Assembly: GCA_016508695.1 (NCBI GenBank)
Contig: VNKQ01000014.1
Location: 496,001-560,000 of the forward strand
Length of the DNA: 64,000 nucleotides
Origin: Hyphodiscus hymeniophilus
Taxonomy: Eukaryota > Ascomycota > Leotiomycetes > Helotiales > Hyphodiscaceae
Direction of reading: 5' to 3'
Shown: one piece after another, positions 22,901-33,616 of the stretch
Layout of the letters: every line of letters starts with the position of its first letter
Position numbering within the stretch: position 1 is the stretch's first letter
Program-made: the position numbers and the translations under genes
Notes under the pieces: generated by a model
The model's input: the letters and a program-made list of their open reading frames with translations, nothing else
What the model was told of the DNA's origin: nothing
Databases searched by the model: none

Positions 22901-24367
22901 CGAATTGCTTCGTAGCCGACCAGGAAATTAACGAAGCCAGACTCTAGCCCTCTGCCAGGGCTGCCGTTGCCAGATGCTTCAGCATGCCGCCTTCTCAAGA
23001 ATACTCCGGGAATTCTTCTGATAGACGCACCCCAAGGTATCGAAGGGTGAGGTATTACCTCAATTGGCATCCCCACACCGGCGCCACAAATGTCCCAGTT
23101 GTGAGAAGCCTCATCGCTAGTGCGACTTCCAACGGTTCTTCGATTTGGCGTCCTGTGATCGTCACATCTATCCGTTGCGATTGGCCACTTTACGAGGCTT
23201 TTGTTTGTATTTACGCCAGATTTTGTGACTTTGTGGGAGGCTCATGGTCGAGGGAGGGAGGAAAAAAAAGGCTCAAGAAAAGAACTCCATATCAGCCTGG
23301 ACCTCTAACGGAGAATGTTCATTTTAAGCCTGAAAGGGCCTGAAAGGGGTGCACTAAGCCTTTTATGGCCGAGTTTGCGAGTCTCCGCTGCCCCACAGGC
23401 ATCCAGGGGCGCCACAAATCGCCTCTTTAGACTTGTGGCTCGTGAGATCATGTGGTTTTTAGTGACTTGTAGAGTTGAGTCCTTTGTACACAGCATGACA
23501 TGCGTTGACTTTTCGTTCTTGATGTTTCATTGTCTTAGGGTGTACGGTTGGTCCTGCACACCTTCAGTATTCCTCAGGTGGTAAATAAGCGAATAAAAGT
23601 TATTCTGCGGGAGAGAGAAGGCTTGGAACCCAGTCATTCAAAAGGCTGGCAAATGCAGGCTCCGAATGGCTCAAACTCTAAAAGAAGGAAGCGATTGAAT
23701 TGTCTTCCGAATCTGTCTACAAGTGTTCGAAGATTCCAATCGGTTTCGTTATCCTTTTCTCGTTCCTAGAACGTTCGAAGCAAGCTGAATTGCCAAGTAT
23801 CATTTTCCCCATGGACCAATTGGCGTACTCAATCGTTGGTACCATTGTGAGAGCCACTCTTTCCCTACATACCCAGCCATTATCCACTTCAAGAATGAGG
23901 TATTGACGTCTGCGATCAGCTGCTGTGCACTGTGATGGATACTTTTTGTGAATTGTGACACCACCCAAGTGTTTGTCTCGCGGAAGTACTTCCAAGACAC
24001 TCTGGAGTCTGCATTTACGCCACATCGTGGCCATCACTCGCAGAAGTTTTGGTACTCGTCGAAACCTTTGGGGCCTGCACAAGAAATCGCCCCTGGAAGT
24101 TCCTGGAAGGTTTAACTCGATGAGACATGACAATCGCCCAACTTGCAATGCACTGAGGGGCAGGGCTGGGAAAGAGGCAATAAATAATAGCCCAGTCAAC
24201 CGCTGTCGACCACCTCCTATGCAACTAGACCACGAGCTGTTTCATTTTCTTCCCCAACGGCCTTTCCGCTTTGTCCGCACCAATCCCATAACCTTCTGAT
24301 TGCAATCTGCCACGACAGCTCGGTAGAGAAGACGCCGTGCCCACCATCATCAATTCGAGCTATCCAC
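16987..24367. other. 7.4-kb gene-poor interval
   Basis: Many short overlapping frames occur on both strands, none above about 160 codons with a credible start, domain or splice structure. The most protein-like piece is on the minus strand at about 24000-23800 (contains SWKYFRETNTWVVSQF and WLSQWYQRLSTPIGPWG), but it is closed by stops at both ends and may be a relic. I found no terminal inverted repeats, transposase or reverse-transcriptase motifs and no tRNA. The part nearest 16987-17250 is the likely promoter of the AROM-like gene. Confidence 0.5.
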
Positions 24368-25177
24368 TCATAGCTTCGACAATCCACGTTCTGGTACTCG
24401 TAGCATCAGATTACACTTCCCCGTTCCAGCTGCCCCATTCCAAACCACTTCTTGACAGTCCTCGATGCCCACCCCGTTCGCGTATTGAACCACAACGAAG
24501 GAAATGGCTTTCTTCCCAATGACTACCATTGGAGCATGCCATGTTCCTGCACCATAAGTCACACCTTGGGAGCCATTCGCAATGAAGGCTCTGATCTTTT
24601 GAAGATCGGGAAACCCTCGCCCAGGCAGGCGTTCGTGATTCGCTCTGGAATAGGGTACAGGTAGGGTCTCGTCGGCTGTTGTTGGAGGGAGAGTCGGGGC
24701 TACAATGACAAGGTAGCAAGCGTCGTTCACTTCCGAAGACGAAAGTCCAAGTGGTATGAATGTTTGCGTGGTATATGGGTGGCGTTCAATCACCTCGATT
24801 GGATAGAGACCTTCAATGCTGCTGTCCTGGCTTGGAAGAAGACTTCTCGGGGCGGAAACAAACATGTTCATGACGACTTTCGCTTGCTGATTACTCGGCG
24901 CCGAGCTGTAGAAATCTTCCATATGTGTTACATCCAAATACTTCAGTGCAGTCCCCTGATTAGCTTGCACAGCATTCAGTGGGATTGACTTCGAATTTGG
25001 AGACGGTATGAGCGAAGGTTCTGGGTTCTCAATCACCGTCCCAAATGCGGAAAACGCGCTTTGAGACAGTGGTTCGGTCTCAAGGACTATCTGTCTATCT
25101 GGGCTTCTAATAATGACAGGCATATCGTCTTCGTTTTCTCTTGTTTGCTGTGTTGGATTGATAAAGTCTTTCCCCAT
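24368..25177 (-). CDS. DAL3: Ureidoglycolate lyase (allantoin degradation)
   Basis: Cleaves ureidoglycolate to glyoxylate and urea, a late step of purine/allantoin catabolism used as a nitrogen source; ureidoglycolate lyase family (AllA/Dal3). The frame gives 269 residues without introns; a second ATG at 25123 (MPVIIRSPDRQIVLETEPLS) would give 251 and fits the family N-terminus better. Family landmarks are SQSAFSAFGTVIENP near the N-terminus, FIPLGLSS in the middle, and the metal-site region GVTYGAGTWHAPMVVIG towards the C-terminus, followed by FVVVQYANGVGIEDCQEV. No other allantoin genes adjoin it here. GATA-type sites upstream suggest nitrogen control (inferred). Confidence 0.88.
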   Translation of the reverse strand: MGKDFINPTQQTRENEDDMPVIIRSPDRQIVLETEPLSQSAFSAFGTVIENPEPSLIPSPNSKSIPLNAVQANQGTALKYLDVTHMEDFYSSAPSNQQAKVVMNMFVSAPRSLLPSQDSSIEGLYPIEVIERHPYTTQTFIPLGLSSSEVNDACYLVIVAPTLPPTTADETLPVPYSRANHERLPGRGFPDLQKIRAFIANGSQGVTYGAGTWHAPMVVIGKKAISFVVVQYANGVGIEDCQEVVWNGAAGTGKCNLMLRVPERGLSKL

Positions 25178-25843
25178 TCTTGAAGTTCTTCTACGAAACG
25201 CACAGGCCTCTCGTTGGCACGTGACAAAATTATCAACCGCTTCTTTCCTACATGTGATTTCAGCTCTGAGTCTCTTATGATCAATCTAGTCGGCTCTCTT
25301 GTAGGTTGAGATCGGCTTCAATCAATAGCAACAATGGTATCAGACCTTCTCTTCCACGGGGGGTTTTCAAATCGTTGCGATCTATTATCGAGGCCATACG
25401 AAGCATCGCTAATAGCCAGGAGATCAAAAACAAACGGAATGCTAGTTTCAAAGCCTCTATCCATAGCTCCGAAGAAAAAAGAGATACCTTGAATAAATCA
25501 AATATCTATTGTTCACTCTGGACTTGGTTCAACTACTCCGAGCTATCCCTGTATGTTGTCGAACCAAGACCATTATTGAAATCGCTTAGGACAATACCAT
25601 TCAACAATAGCCGCGTGATGATGATCCAAGGCTGATAAGTCTATTGAAGCTTCATTGACCGCACTTGATCCTAGCATTATTGCTTCATCAATATTATGGC
25701 CCATTCAAGTCCTTCCTATTATCACGATTAAGATACTTATACTTTTCCTTCTTCCTCAACCACCATCTCTTTCTCTCCCGTCCTGCATCTACAAATTTCA
25801 AACTACGACATTTCAGAATCTTCTTCAAGCCCCATCATCCAAA
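25178..25843. other. Divergent intergenic region with GATA sites
   Basis: This separates the minus-strand ureidoglycolate lyase from a plus-strand hypothetical gene. A CACGTG lies at 25219-25224. TTATCA at 25230-25235 and TTATCG at 25385-25390 read as TGATAA and CGATAA on the lyase strand, matching the HGATAR consensus of AreA/NIT2-type nitrogen regulators. The upper part near 25730-25810 is CT-rich, as expected of a plus-strand leader. Confidence 0.5.
25230..25390 (-). promoter_or_regulatory. Two HGATAR sites upstream of ureidoglycolate lyase
   Basis: TGATAA at 25235-25230 and CGATAA at 25390-25385 lie about 55 and 210 bp upstream of the outer start codon. They match the binding consensus of AreA/NIT2 GATA factors, which activate purine-catabolism genes when preferred nitrogen is scarce. 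The motif is short and common, so this is suggestive only. Confidence 0.35.
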
Positions 25844-26407
25844 ATGCCTGAACTCGAAACCAAAGCTGCTGCTTCTGCTCGTGTTTACAGAGCCATGGAC
25901 GCTTTCTACCGCAGAGCCGACGCCGTCATCATTCCTCAGCCTTTCCCAAAACCCGAATGGGACATCGACTTCTCGGTTCTGCCCGTTTTCGCTTCATTTG
26001 GAGCGGCAGTCAAGAAGATGACCTTCATTGCTCATCACCCAGAGTTGTTTGACCGTGAGTAATCCCATTCTGTGCATGGCTTGTCGCTGACAGCGAATTC
26101 TCAAGTGGAACTATGCGACCTGGAAGTTCATGGCGAGATCGAGACCCATCTTTGCCCGGTGGTCAAGAGGAAGCGGGTCCGAATTCAACCATCCACTCCG
26201 AAGCCAGCTGTGGAGTTGTTGCCGTCTGTGGAGATCTTACAAGCTCCAATCATTCAGAAGAAAACAACAACTCGGCCAGAGACAACTACCAAGAAGAAGG
26301 CCTCAATCCCTCGATCCACCTCGGCAATTCGAAAGGCCTCGCCACCACGAATGACCGACCGGCAAGCGCTGAAGCGAGCCCTGGAGCTCAGTGTAAGAGA
26401 CGCCTAG
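25844..26407 (+). CDS. Hypothetical protein, basic C-terminus
   Basis: Two exons, 25844-26054 and 26106-26407, joined in frame across a 51-nt GT-AG intron, give 170 residues. The N-terminal half is folded-looking (ETKAAASARVYRAMDAFYRR). The second exon continues LELCDLEVHGEIETHLCPVV and then becomes Lys/Arg/Thr/Pro-rich and probably disordered (KKKASIPRSTSAIRKASPPR). No family is recognised, and no signal peptide or membrane segment is seen. The start is the first ATG after a CT-rich leader (CAAAATGCC). The basic tail would fit nuclear or nucleic-acid association, but that is speculation. Confidence 0.6.
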
Positions 26408-27617
26408 GCGCTCATTCGAGAAGAGAGATGGAGTATAGGAATGGAGAAGGATTTGGAGAGGGCAGACGGGAGTGTACCGCTACTAGCCATGCAGCTTTCC
26501 TCCCATAGTTACAATCGCTCACTTGAAAGAAGAGATCACCCTTGTTGAGCTTGTCCTGATCATTCAAATGATTTGATTTTTCCAAACTTCGACTTCATCT
26601 GGCTTCGTTGAGGACTTCTGCATGATTAAGATGAATTGCTGGTACTGAGCTTATTTCCCAACCTTGGTACCTCATCTCTGAATCACTCGAGTCAGGTTCA
26701 GCGACTAAGATGTCATTTAGTAAGCTTGTATATTCGGAGTCAGAACCATCTGGTTCGGGTGAATCACGAAGGTACTCATCACGTGATATACTTCATTGAT
26801 GTCGTATTTGGAGTATGTAGATCGCTTAATGATCTTGCACAACTACCGATGAGGAATCAATGGAGCTCGATATGCTTTTCTAGTCTCCAAGTTCCAGCTT
26901 TGGTTTCAGCAATTAGGTCAATAATAGTGAATATCAGTAGCTATTTTCAATGTTAAAATTGTCCAAATAAATGGTGCGATTGCCAGATGTTTGTTCCTCT
27001 GTTCCAGAGATGTGATGCTAGAGCTGCTTGACTAGCCCAGGTGGTATCATGCTGTGATGCGCCTCGTTCTTCGCAGCCCAAATCAATGAGTGTTGAAGGA
27101 TGATTAGAATATGCGGTGACTTTGAATCCCGTTGTTATTTGAGTCCCTCGCCTGCTGTCGTCCAATCGGCCTTCCGTTCCAAAATTGCCGACCGCAAGTA
27201 ATATTTCAACAACATCTCCCCGTTCAGCCTCATCAATCATAAGTTCTTTCCTCTCCACTGCCTTTCGTTTTCTCGACATTACATATTAAAGCTCGTTCAC
27301 GATACATGGTACTCATTTGAGACGTGCCTAGCACTCACAAGCCAGCCTAGCTGTCTCCACGATCATCAAACCTTCACCACAATTCACTTGTCAGCCTTAC
27401 CACTTCGCCTTAGCAATTACTATCTCTGTGTAACGCTGCAGTCGCCGCAGCTTATAACGTATCTTGAGGTGTCTGCTCTCATGATTTAACATCCGCAAAG
27501 CAGTCAATCATTCCACACCTATCTTACAGTTCGTGTACTTTTCCATCGCAGCTCCCCGCCTCATCTAAGACCTGTATCTCACGGCAAACTGTACCTTTAC
27601 TGGTATACGCTGTCACG
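26408..27617. other. Intergenic around a small minus-strand candidate
   Basis: Apart from the candidate at 26953-27279 nothing coding is seen. From about 27300 to 27617 the sequence is pyrimidine-rich on the plus strand and probably forms the promoter and leader of the NCBP3-like gene. Confidence 0.45.
26953..27279 (-). CDS. Possible small hypothetical protein
   Basis: An ATG at 27279 opens an uninterrupted 108-residue frame that starts basic (MSRKRKAVERKELMIDEAER) and continues VVEILLAVGNFGTEGRLDDS before ending at TAA 26955-26953. It lies divergently, 338 bp from the NCBP3-like gene. The composition is protein-like, but no family is recognised and no intron is needed. It could also be a chance frame, or the first exon of something longer. 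Confidence 0.35.
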   Translation of the reverse strand: MSRKRKAVERKELMIDEAERGDVVEILLAVGNFGTEGRLDDSRRGTQITTGFKVTAYSNHPSTLIDLGCEERGASQHDTTWASQAALASHLWNRGTNIWQSHHLFGQF

Positions 27618-29013
27618 ATGGCCACCGATATGGATATTGAAATGGACATTGATATGGGCTTTTCGGAACAAGACCTAGCCGTCGGAGACATTGAGATCAT
27701 CCCCGAATTCGCGGTCAGTTCATCTCTACGATTCTTCCCTCTCGTGGTTTGCGCTCAATGCTAAATGCCACTCACAGCCTGCCGCACAAGCCAACAATGG
27801 CTCGGCTCCAAACGATAGCAGTGCACCAGATGCTCTTCAACCTACTCCCACAAAGATTCACCTCCGCGGCGTCGACAACCTTACCACGAACGATATCAAA
27901 TCATTCGCTTCCGAATACTTCTCCACATCCAAGCCTACAGTTGAATGGATTGATGACACTTCCGCAAACCTTGTGTACGAGACACCCGAACTCGCACAAG
28001 AGGCCTTGATCGCATTCGCCGCAGTCGAAATAGCAGATGTGTCGCAACTTCCTGTCCTCCAAACACTACCCGCGAAATCATTCCCATTACACCCTCAGAC
28101 CAACCTCGAAGTGCGAATAGCAATCGTGGGGGATCGCAAGCAACCTGGTGCACGAGAGAGAAGTCGATTCTATCTTTTCAACCCCGAATACGACCCTGCG
28201 GAGCGTCGGAAACGAGCAGGAGGACGAGGGGGAAACAGATATAGAGATCGCGATGATGATGGATACCGCAGCCAAAGATATGATGAGCGTGAGCAGCGTA
28301 AGCGCCAGCGTGACGATGAAGATGCTGGGTTCACTGCAAATCTTTACGACGACGATGAAGCAGCCCTAACCGCTCGGCGTAAGAAGGTCCGTCAGAATTC
28401 GCATTCATCTGGAAGCTTTGATGGAAGAGACAGTCGTCGAGCTCGATTCAGAGGAGCTGGAACGAAGGAGTTGTTCCCAGAGCGAGGGGGTACGGATTCT
28501 GGAAGATTACGAGACCGAAGTGCTTCTCCTCTCAGAGATCGTGATGAAGATGACGATGCTCGCAGCCGAAAACGAGACATGGCAGCCTCTGCAAACAGAC
28601 AGAAAGCGCAGATGATCAAGGCACAGTTAAGAGACTCTACCACATCGAAAGAGCTCTTCCCCAACAAGACTACACACCGTCGCTCAAGCGCATTTGACGC
28701 TGCAGATGCAACTGCCGACTTGTTTGCCAGAAAAATGCCTGTTCCCTTCATGGATGGCGCTAACGACCAGCTACCATATGCTGGGCTTCCATTGGCCTCG
28801 CGAATCTCGAGTAAATCTAATATCGATACGGGAAGACTCAACATTCGAGGAGCGGCAAAGGCGATCGCAACTCATGACTTTGCGATCAAAGGAGCTGCGG
28901 ATGGAGGAGTCAAAGAGTTGTTCCCGGCCGGAGGCAACGCTGGGAAAGAACTCTTTACTAACTTGGAAGGCCGAGGAAGAAGAAGGAACAAGGCTGAGGA
29001 TTTGTTCTATTGA
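27618..29013 (+). CDS. Nuclear cap-binding protein subunit 3 (NCBP3)-like RNA-binding protein
   Basis: Exons 27618-27713 and 27778-29013 give 443 residues. After an acidic N-terminus with repeated Met-Asp/Glu, residues ~50-110 form an RRM-like fold of the NCBP3 family: TKIHLRGVDNLTTNDIKSFA followed by VEWIDDTSANLVYETPELA. The WIDD stretch matches the WLDD signature reported for human NCBP3 cap binding (recalled, not checked). A second conserved block reads GARERSRFYLFNPEYDP. The rest is Arg/Asp-rich and disordered and carries four KELF motifs (three KELFP and one KELFT) and a terminal EDLF. The expected role is nuclear mRNA cap recognition and RNA export. The first ATG at 27618 is supported by the clean GT-AG junction that keeps the frame. 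Confidence 0.85.
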
Positions 29014-30003
29014 TCGTTCGATTGAAAGATGCGAGATGGAAAGGGTTGGCTCACACTTCGGAGTGCCCAAGGATGGCTCGGGCGTTGGAAAGGAAAGGAA
29101 GGGTACGATTGATCACTTCTCAAGCCATGAAGACCGCTATTCCCTGCGGAGATATTGCATATCACGGCGTTGAGTTGAGCGCCGTTATTATGAAAGATGG
29201 CTTCGAGCTGCTTCGAAGAAGAGGTCAGCACGAGATCGGCAAACAATAGGAAGATCTACACACTTCTCTCTTCAATTACGGTCCAATCTACTATCTCTAT
29301 TAATACTTGACTTCATCATTGCCTGAGCCACATGAATGCCTGTAAAATGCACGCATGAGATGGTATACTGGGTTCACATTGAGCCGCGACGTTCCTGCAT
29401 CATAGGGCTGATGATGGTCTTGCATGTTTCTTAATCGTCCAACTACAGGCAAGTAACTCTTCATTCTAGGCAAATGAATGTCCTATTCGCTCAAATGATC
29501 TGTATGATTCGGGTCGGTTTTACGATTTCTGAAAAACAGTGTCCTTCCTCGCTGCTCAAATGATCTTTGGGTTTCATATCATATCACGTCCAACTAATAC
29601 TTATCATTCAAGGCACACATGTGAATTGGTTTCCCATCCGGAGTTTGGCGATTTCGCTTGTACAAAAAGAGTTTTGTTTAATTTGTTTACTGCGAAGTAA
29701 CGCGATATAATAATACCAGCTCCTTCCAAATTCGGAACTCGAGAACTTCTTCAAAACCAAGTCACTATAGGTTTCCTTTCACTTTAGTCCGCTAGTGAAT
29801 GAGTGATATTCAGTCAATCCAAGTCGCTTACCTGAGACAACGTTCTCCTCATACAGAGATCCCTTTGCTACACATCACTCTTTGCAGACCAAGACTTTCC
29901 CCACAGATGCGAGCGTCGACTTGCCCTATCACTTTCTACACGTTTTAAAACTTCCACACAACGTTGACTAGGTATAGTAACACAAGCTCTCGAGGCCGCC
30001 AAG
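29014..30003. other. Intergenic, about 1 kb
   Basis: No gene seen. The first part is the likely 3' UTR of the NCBP3-like gene. A 13-bp direct repeat GCTCAAATGATCT occurs at about 29490 and 29553. The last 150 bases before 30004 are the probable promoter and leader of the next gene. Confidence 0.45.
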
Positions 30004-31965
30004 ATGGATATGTTGTTTCGGCCAGTCTTCGCCCGCGTCAAGACGCCTGTTATGGGGTCTACACCAGGCCAACAATCGAGCACCTCTACAGATGATAACG
30101 ACGAGCCAGAAGAAATCCTTACTACGAATATCAGAGTCCGCACCACCCCTCGTATCCCCTCCTACATGGGATTTGAACCAGCCACCCCTCCTATCCCCTC
30201 CGAAAGCTTTCACAACGTCAGAAATCCTGAAGATGTCTACCACAAGCCATCGAGCGACCAACTTGCCGAGATGCTGAAGGTGGTCATGATGAATCAGAGC
30301 AACACGGAGCCTGTACCCATCGAATACAATTCCACGATACTCCACGTTCTCGAGGCATATCATGACTTAAGAATGCAACTCACTGCGGAAGAAGATGCAA
30401 TGGAGATGTTGAAGCAGAGTAGTAAGAAAGATATCAAGGACTTTGAAGAATTGGCCTCGCAATGGCACCAAAAGGAGGGTGACTACAAAATCGAAATGAA
30501 GAAACTGGAGGTGCTGCTATCGAAGACGGAAGGTGGAATGGAAAGCGTTGCTCTTGCTAGGTCGAAGAGCGTCATTCATGGTGCTACGAAAGCATCGGCC
30601 AGTATCAAGAGGGGCATTGGAACGATTAAGCATAGGAACTCTGCTAGAAATAGCCACCAAACCGGTAAGTAACCGAAAGGTCGGGTCTAGTATTTGCTAA
30701 ACTTTTAGCAGGTTTCGATTCTCCCGATCTTGCTCCAGACCAAAAGAGCGTCAAACGTACGTCTCGTGGTTCTCACTTTCTTATGAATTACCTCCCTTCT
30801 CACAGCTGACATCGTCGTAGTCCAAAATTCCTTCCGACTTCACGATGACCGAGATATCATTGCAAGTGCTAGTTTCACAGATCGCCGCCTACACAGAAAG
30901 CGCAACACTCTCGAATCGCACTCTTCTGGAGAGCATTTCCCAACTCTATCAAGTACTCTTTCCCAGGCAGTACAAGCGGCGAAGATATCAATGCAGGGCT
31001 CGGTGCACGGAATACAGACTCTTACCAAGGTCCAACTTAAGGCTCTAGAGCGGCAGCAGGCTCAAGAGTTTGGCGTCAATTTCGAGTCCTCGGTGTCTGG
31101 TGCCGACTCGAGTTCTGTATCACATCATTCTGATATCCCACCACAGAGAACGCCACTGTTGGGACTCGGCATCCACGAGAAGCCTCTTCCAGAGATTCCC
31201 ATAAGCGCAAATGAGAGGGCGAAACAGACCACGTTGGACAAGTACTTGAGCTCGAGACAGCACAGCTACTCCGATCCCAATACGCCAACTCCAGTCAAAC
31301 AGTCAGTAGATTACGAGAAAGTTTTCTCTTTCCGACCGGGAGACGACGATGAGCTGGTCGGGAGAAGATCCTCGGACCGCGATCGGGCACAAAGAAGTGC
31401 TGTGGACGAGCACCTAGGTTATCGTCCTTCTATGCCCAATCTAAAGACTGGACCCATTACACCGACATCAGACAGAAAGACTACTTCCCATCGACCAAGA
31501 CTAGCACGCTTAGAAGACAAAAAGACTTTCGTCTCTCCCAAGCCCTCCCAACTTCCCCGCATCCAAGACAATGATCACATACTCGGTCGCATGGACTCTT
31601 CGAGCAGCAGCATCGTCACCGCTGTTCGAGACAATTCCGGTCGCAGCAGTGCAAGCAACAGCCAAGCTGGACGACCCAAGTTAAAACGCAATACGGTGGG
31701 TACTAGCAGTGGAAGCAGCGAAGCGATTACTGCTGCGACGGCGGCGGCAAGAGCTTATGCTGCGAGTAATAAGAGAACATCAAGTGAGAGTGCTAGAAGA
31801 GTATCTGGATCTTTAGATACGAGAAGAGATCCGAAGGGATGTGACGGCGAAGGTACCAATAGCATGACTGCAGATCGAAAGACGTCTACTGCGAATACAG
31901 GTTCAAGCGCCACTTTTGCGCAGCTGGCAAGGGATAGAACATCGTCGCAGGAGCGAGGGGGTTGA
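30004..31965 (+). CDS. Hypothetical coiled-coil, Ser-rich protein
   Basis: Exons 30004-30664, 30712-30756 and 30821-31965 give 616 residues; the short middle exon is 45 nt. Residues ~95-190 look helical and coiled-coil (TILHVLEAYHDLRMQLTAEE, then KDIKDFEELASQWHQKEGDY). The remaining two thirds are Ser/Thr/Arg/Pro-rich and probably disordered, with low-complexity SSSSIVTA and AITAATAAARAYAASNK stretches. No catalytic motif, signal peptide or membrane segment is seen. The first intron ends TAGCAG, giving two in-frame acceptors (exon from 30709 or 30712) that add or omit one Ala. The family is not recognised. A cytoskeletal or scaffolding role would fit the composition but is a guess. Confidence 0.72.
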
Positions 31966-32549
31966 GCTGTCATGAAGAAGCTCTGTGGGATTTGCGAGCG
32001 GTCGCATTGTACGGAGTATTCGCTGGTATATGCAGAGCTGTTTGCTAGCTCTTCATAGTTCTTGCTTTGCACTTCAACGGATAACGACTGTTGTGACCTT
32101 TTGACTCCAGGGGGAAGACTAATAAGGAAACATTAGGTGACGTGGATGTACAGTGTAGGAGATCTTCCTGACTACTTGATCTGGCCAGATCATGTAAAAA
32201 CCGCTCGGTTCAAGTGAACAATCCGAATTGTCCAGAGACAGGTTGACTTCACTAGACATATGAGTCATTCAACTCAAGTGAAACATCAGGATTTGAATGT
32301 CGCCCAACTCCCTCTCTTTTATAAGCCCCGCAAACTCAAATGAACGGTTCCGGATCGAGCCGAGGGCTTTGGGAGTTCCTTGAATTTATCAAAATGATCA
32401 ATCTGATCTTAAACGCCTAGATTTCAAGATCTATTTGTCATTTCGATATATGTCATTTCACATTAATCGTATCAGTTCCCAAACTCCTCCGCTACCAAGG
32501 ACACAAATTATCAATCATCAGTATTCACAATCATCCATGATAGTAAAGA
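31966..32549. other. Convergent intergenic region
   Basis: This lies between two convergent genes and presumably holds both 3' UTRs. The motif TCAAGTGAA appears at about 32209 and 32275, with a related TCAAATGAA near 32336. Nothing else is seen. Confidence 0.45.
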
Positions 32550-33616
32550 TCACGATCTCTTGAACAACCTCATGAGTCTTGATCTGGGCTTCTCAGGCTC
32601 TTGATAGGGCTCAAGCGGGTAAAAAACCCTGACTGGAAAATGTCCTCCCTCGACTGGTCTCGCCCACTTGTGCTCCGGTATCTCGCCCAGCTTTGTACTG
32701 TCCGATGCAAACGACATGATAGATTTCCGATCACCCGGTCTGGGTTGTGAAACCATTGCCCGGTGGTGAGGGCTTGTTTGGATTTGGGATGGGTGTGTGG
32801 CTCTTGGTATAGGTGGCGGAGAATGAGTAGTAGGGCTCTGCAAAGGAGGAGCAGGAATATTGAGCCTTTGTGGTGAAGGAGCTTGCCGCGTAGCTCGACG
32901 TTTCGGCGAAGAAGTCCCAGTGGCCTTCGTGTCCGAGGATAGTTTCCTTCCAGTCTTAGGACGTACCCATCCATCCGACGTAGCTGGCCCAAAAGGTGTG
33001 ATCGAGAGTTGCGGCGCACTCTTGGATCTTGCATGCTTTGGCGTTCCCAGTGAGGAATCGACTTTCGTCCTACTCTTGTGTCTGCGTTTCTCATTGTGCT
33101 TGTTTGAAGGCACGAGCGCGAGGGAAGACTGTGAGAGGCGTCGGGAGAGTTGCTCAAATGTGTGGATTGCTTCCATTCGTGAGGCATTGGAGAGGTTCAC
33201 GAGTACTTGGTAGTCCGTTGGGGTGCTTCGGCCGCAGGTAAATCGTTCAATCACCGAGACAAAGCCGGCATTCAGACGAAAAAGGATTGACGACAATGAA
33301 GAGTGAGCTTCAGCTATTCAATCATGTTCAATTAGCCTTTGATCTCTAATCTCGTCGTCGGGTTGAGAGAAAGGGGCTCACCATCTCCAGCTGCGAAGCC
33401 AGACCCAAAGCGAGCCAGATCTTTCGTATACGCGCTCTGCACGTCTGCTTTATTCCTTTTCAAGGACTTGCTTACACGAGTCTCTGCCGTCTTGTGTGTT
33501 GAGTCGATTGAGAGCTTCTCCGCCTTCCGACGGTTTCTTTGAGTTTTGATGACAGCTATACCTCTTGCGAAAGCGTCCAGGAGCGCTGATACCGCATTCT
33601 GGAGCTCACCCATCAT
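32550..33616 (-). CDS. Hypothetical protein, Pro/Ser-rich
   Basis: Two minus-strand exons, 33616-33382 and 33307-32550, joined in frame over a 74-nt GT-AG intron, give 330 residues. The N-terminal ~130 residues look helical and basic (MMGELQNAVSALLDAFARGI, NRRKAEKLSIDSTHK, then ASRMEAIHTFEQLSRRLSQS). The middle is Pro/Ser/Thr-rich and disordered (NIPAPPLQSPTTHSPPPIPR). The C-terminus, with HKWARPVEGGHFPVRVFYPL and a basic RSRLMRLFKRS end, looks ordered again and may be the conserved signature. No named family is recognised. Further upstream exons cannot be excluded because the start is simply the first in-frame ATG. Confidence 0.65.

Noticed and set aside
23717..24199. A 160-codon minus-strand frame and an overlapping W-rich frame.
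   Set aside because: Closed by stops, no start context, no splice partners; noted only as a possible relic.
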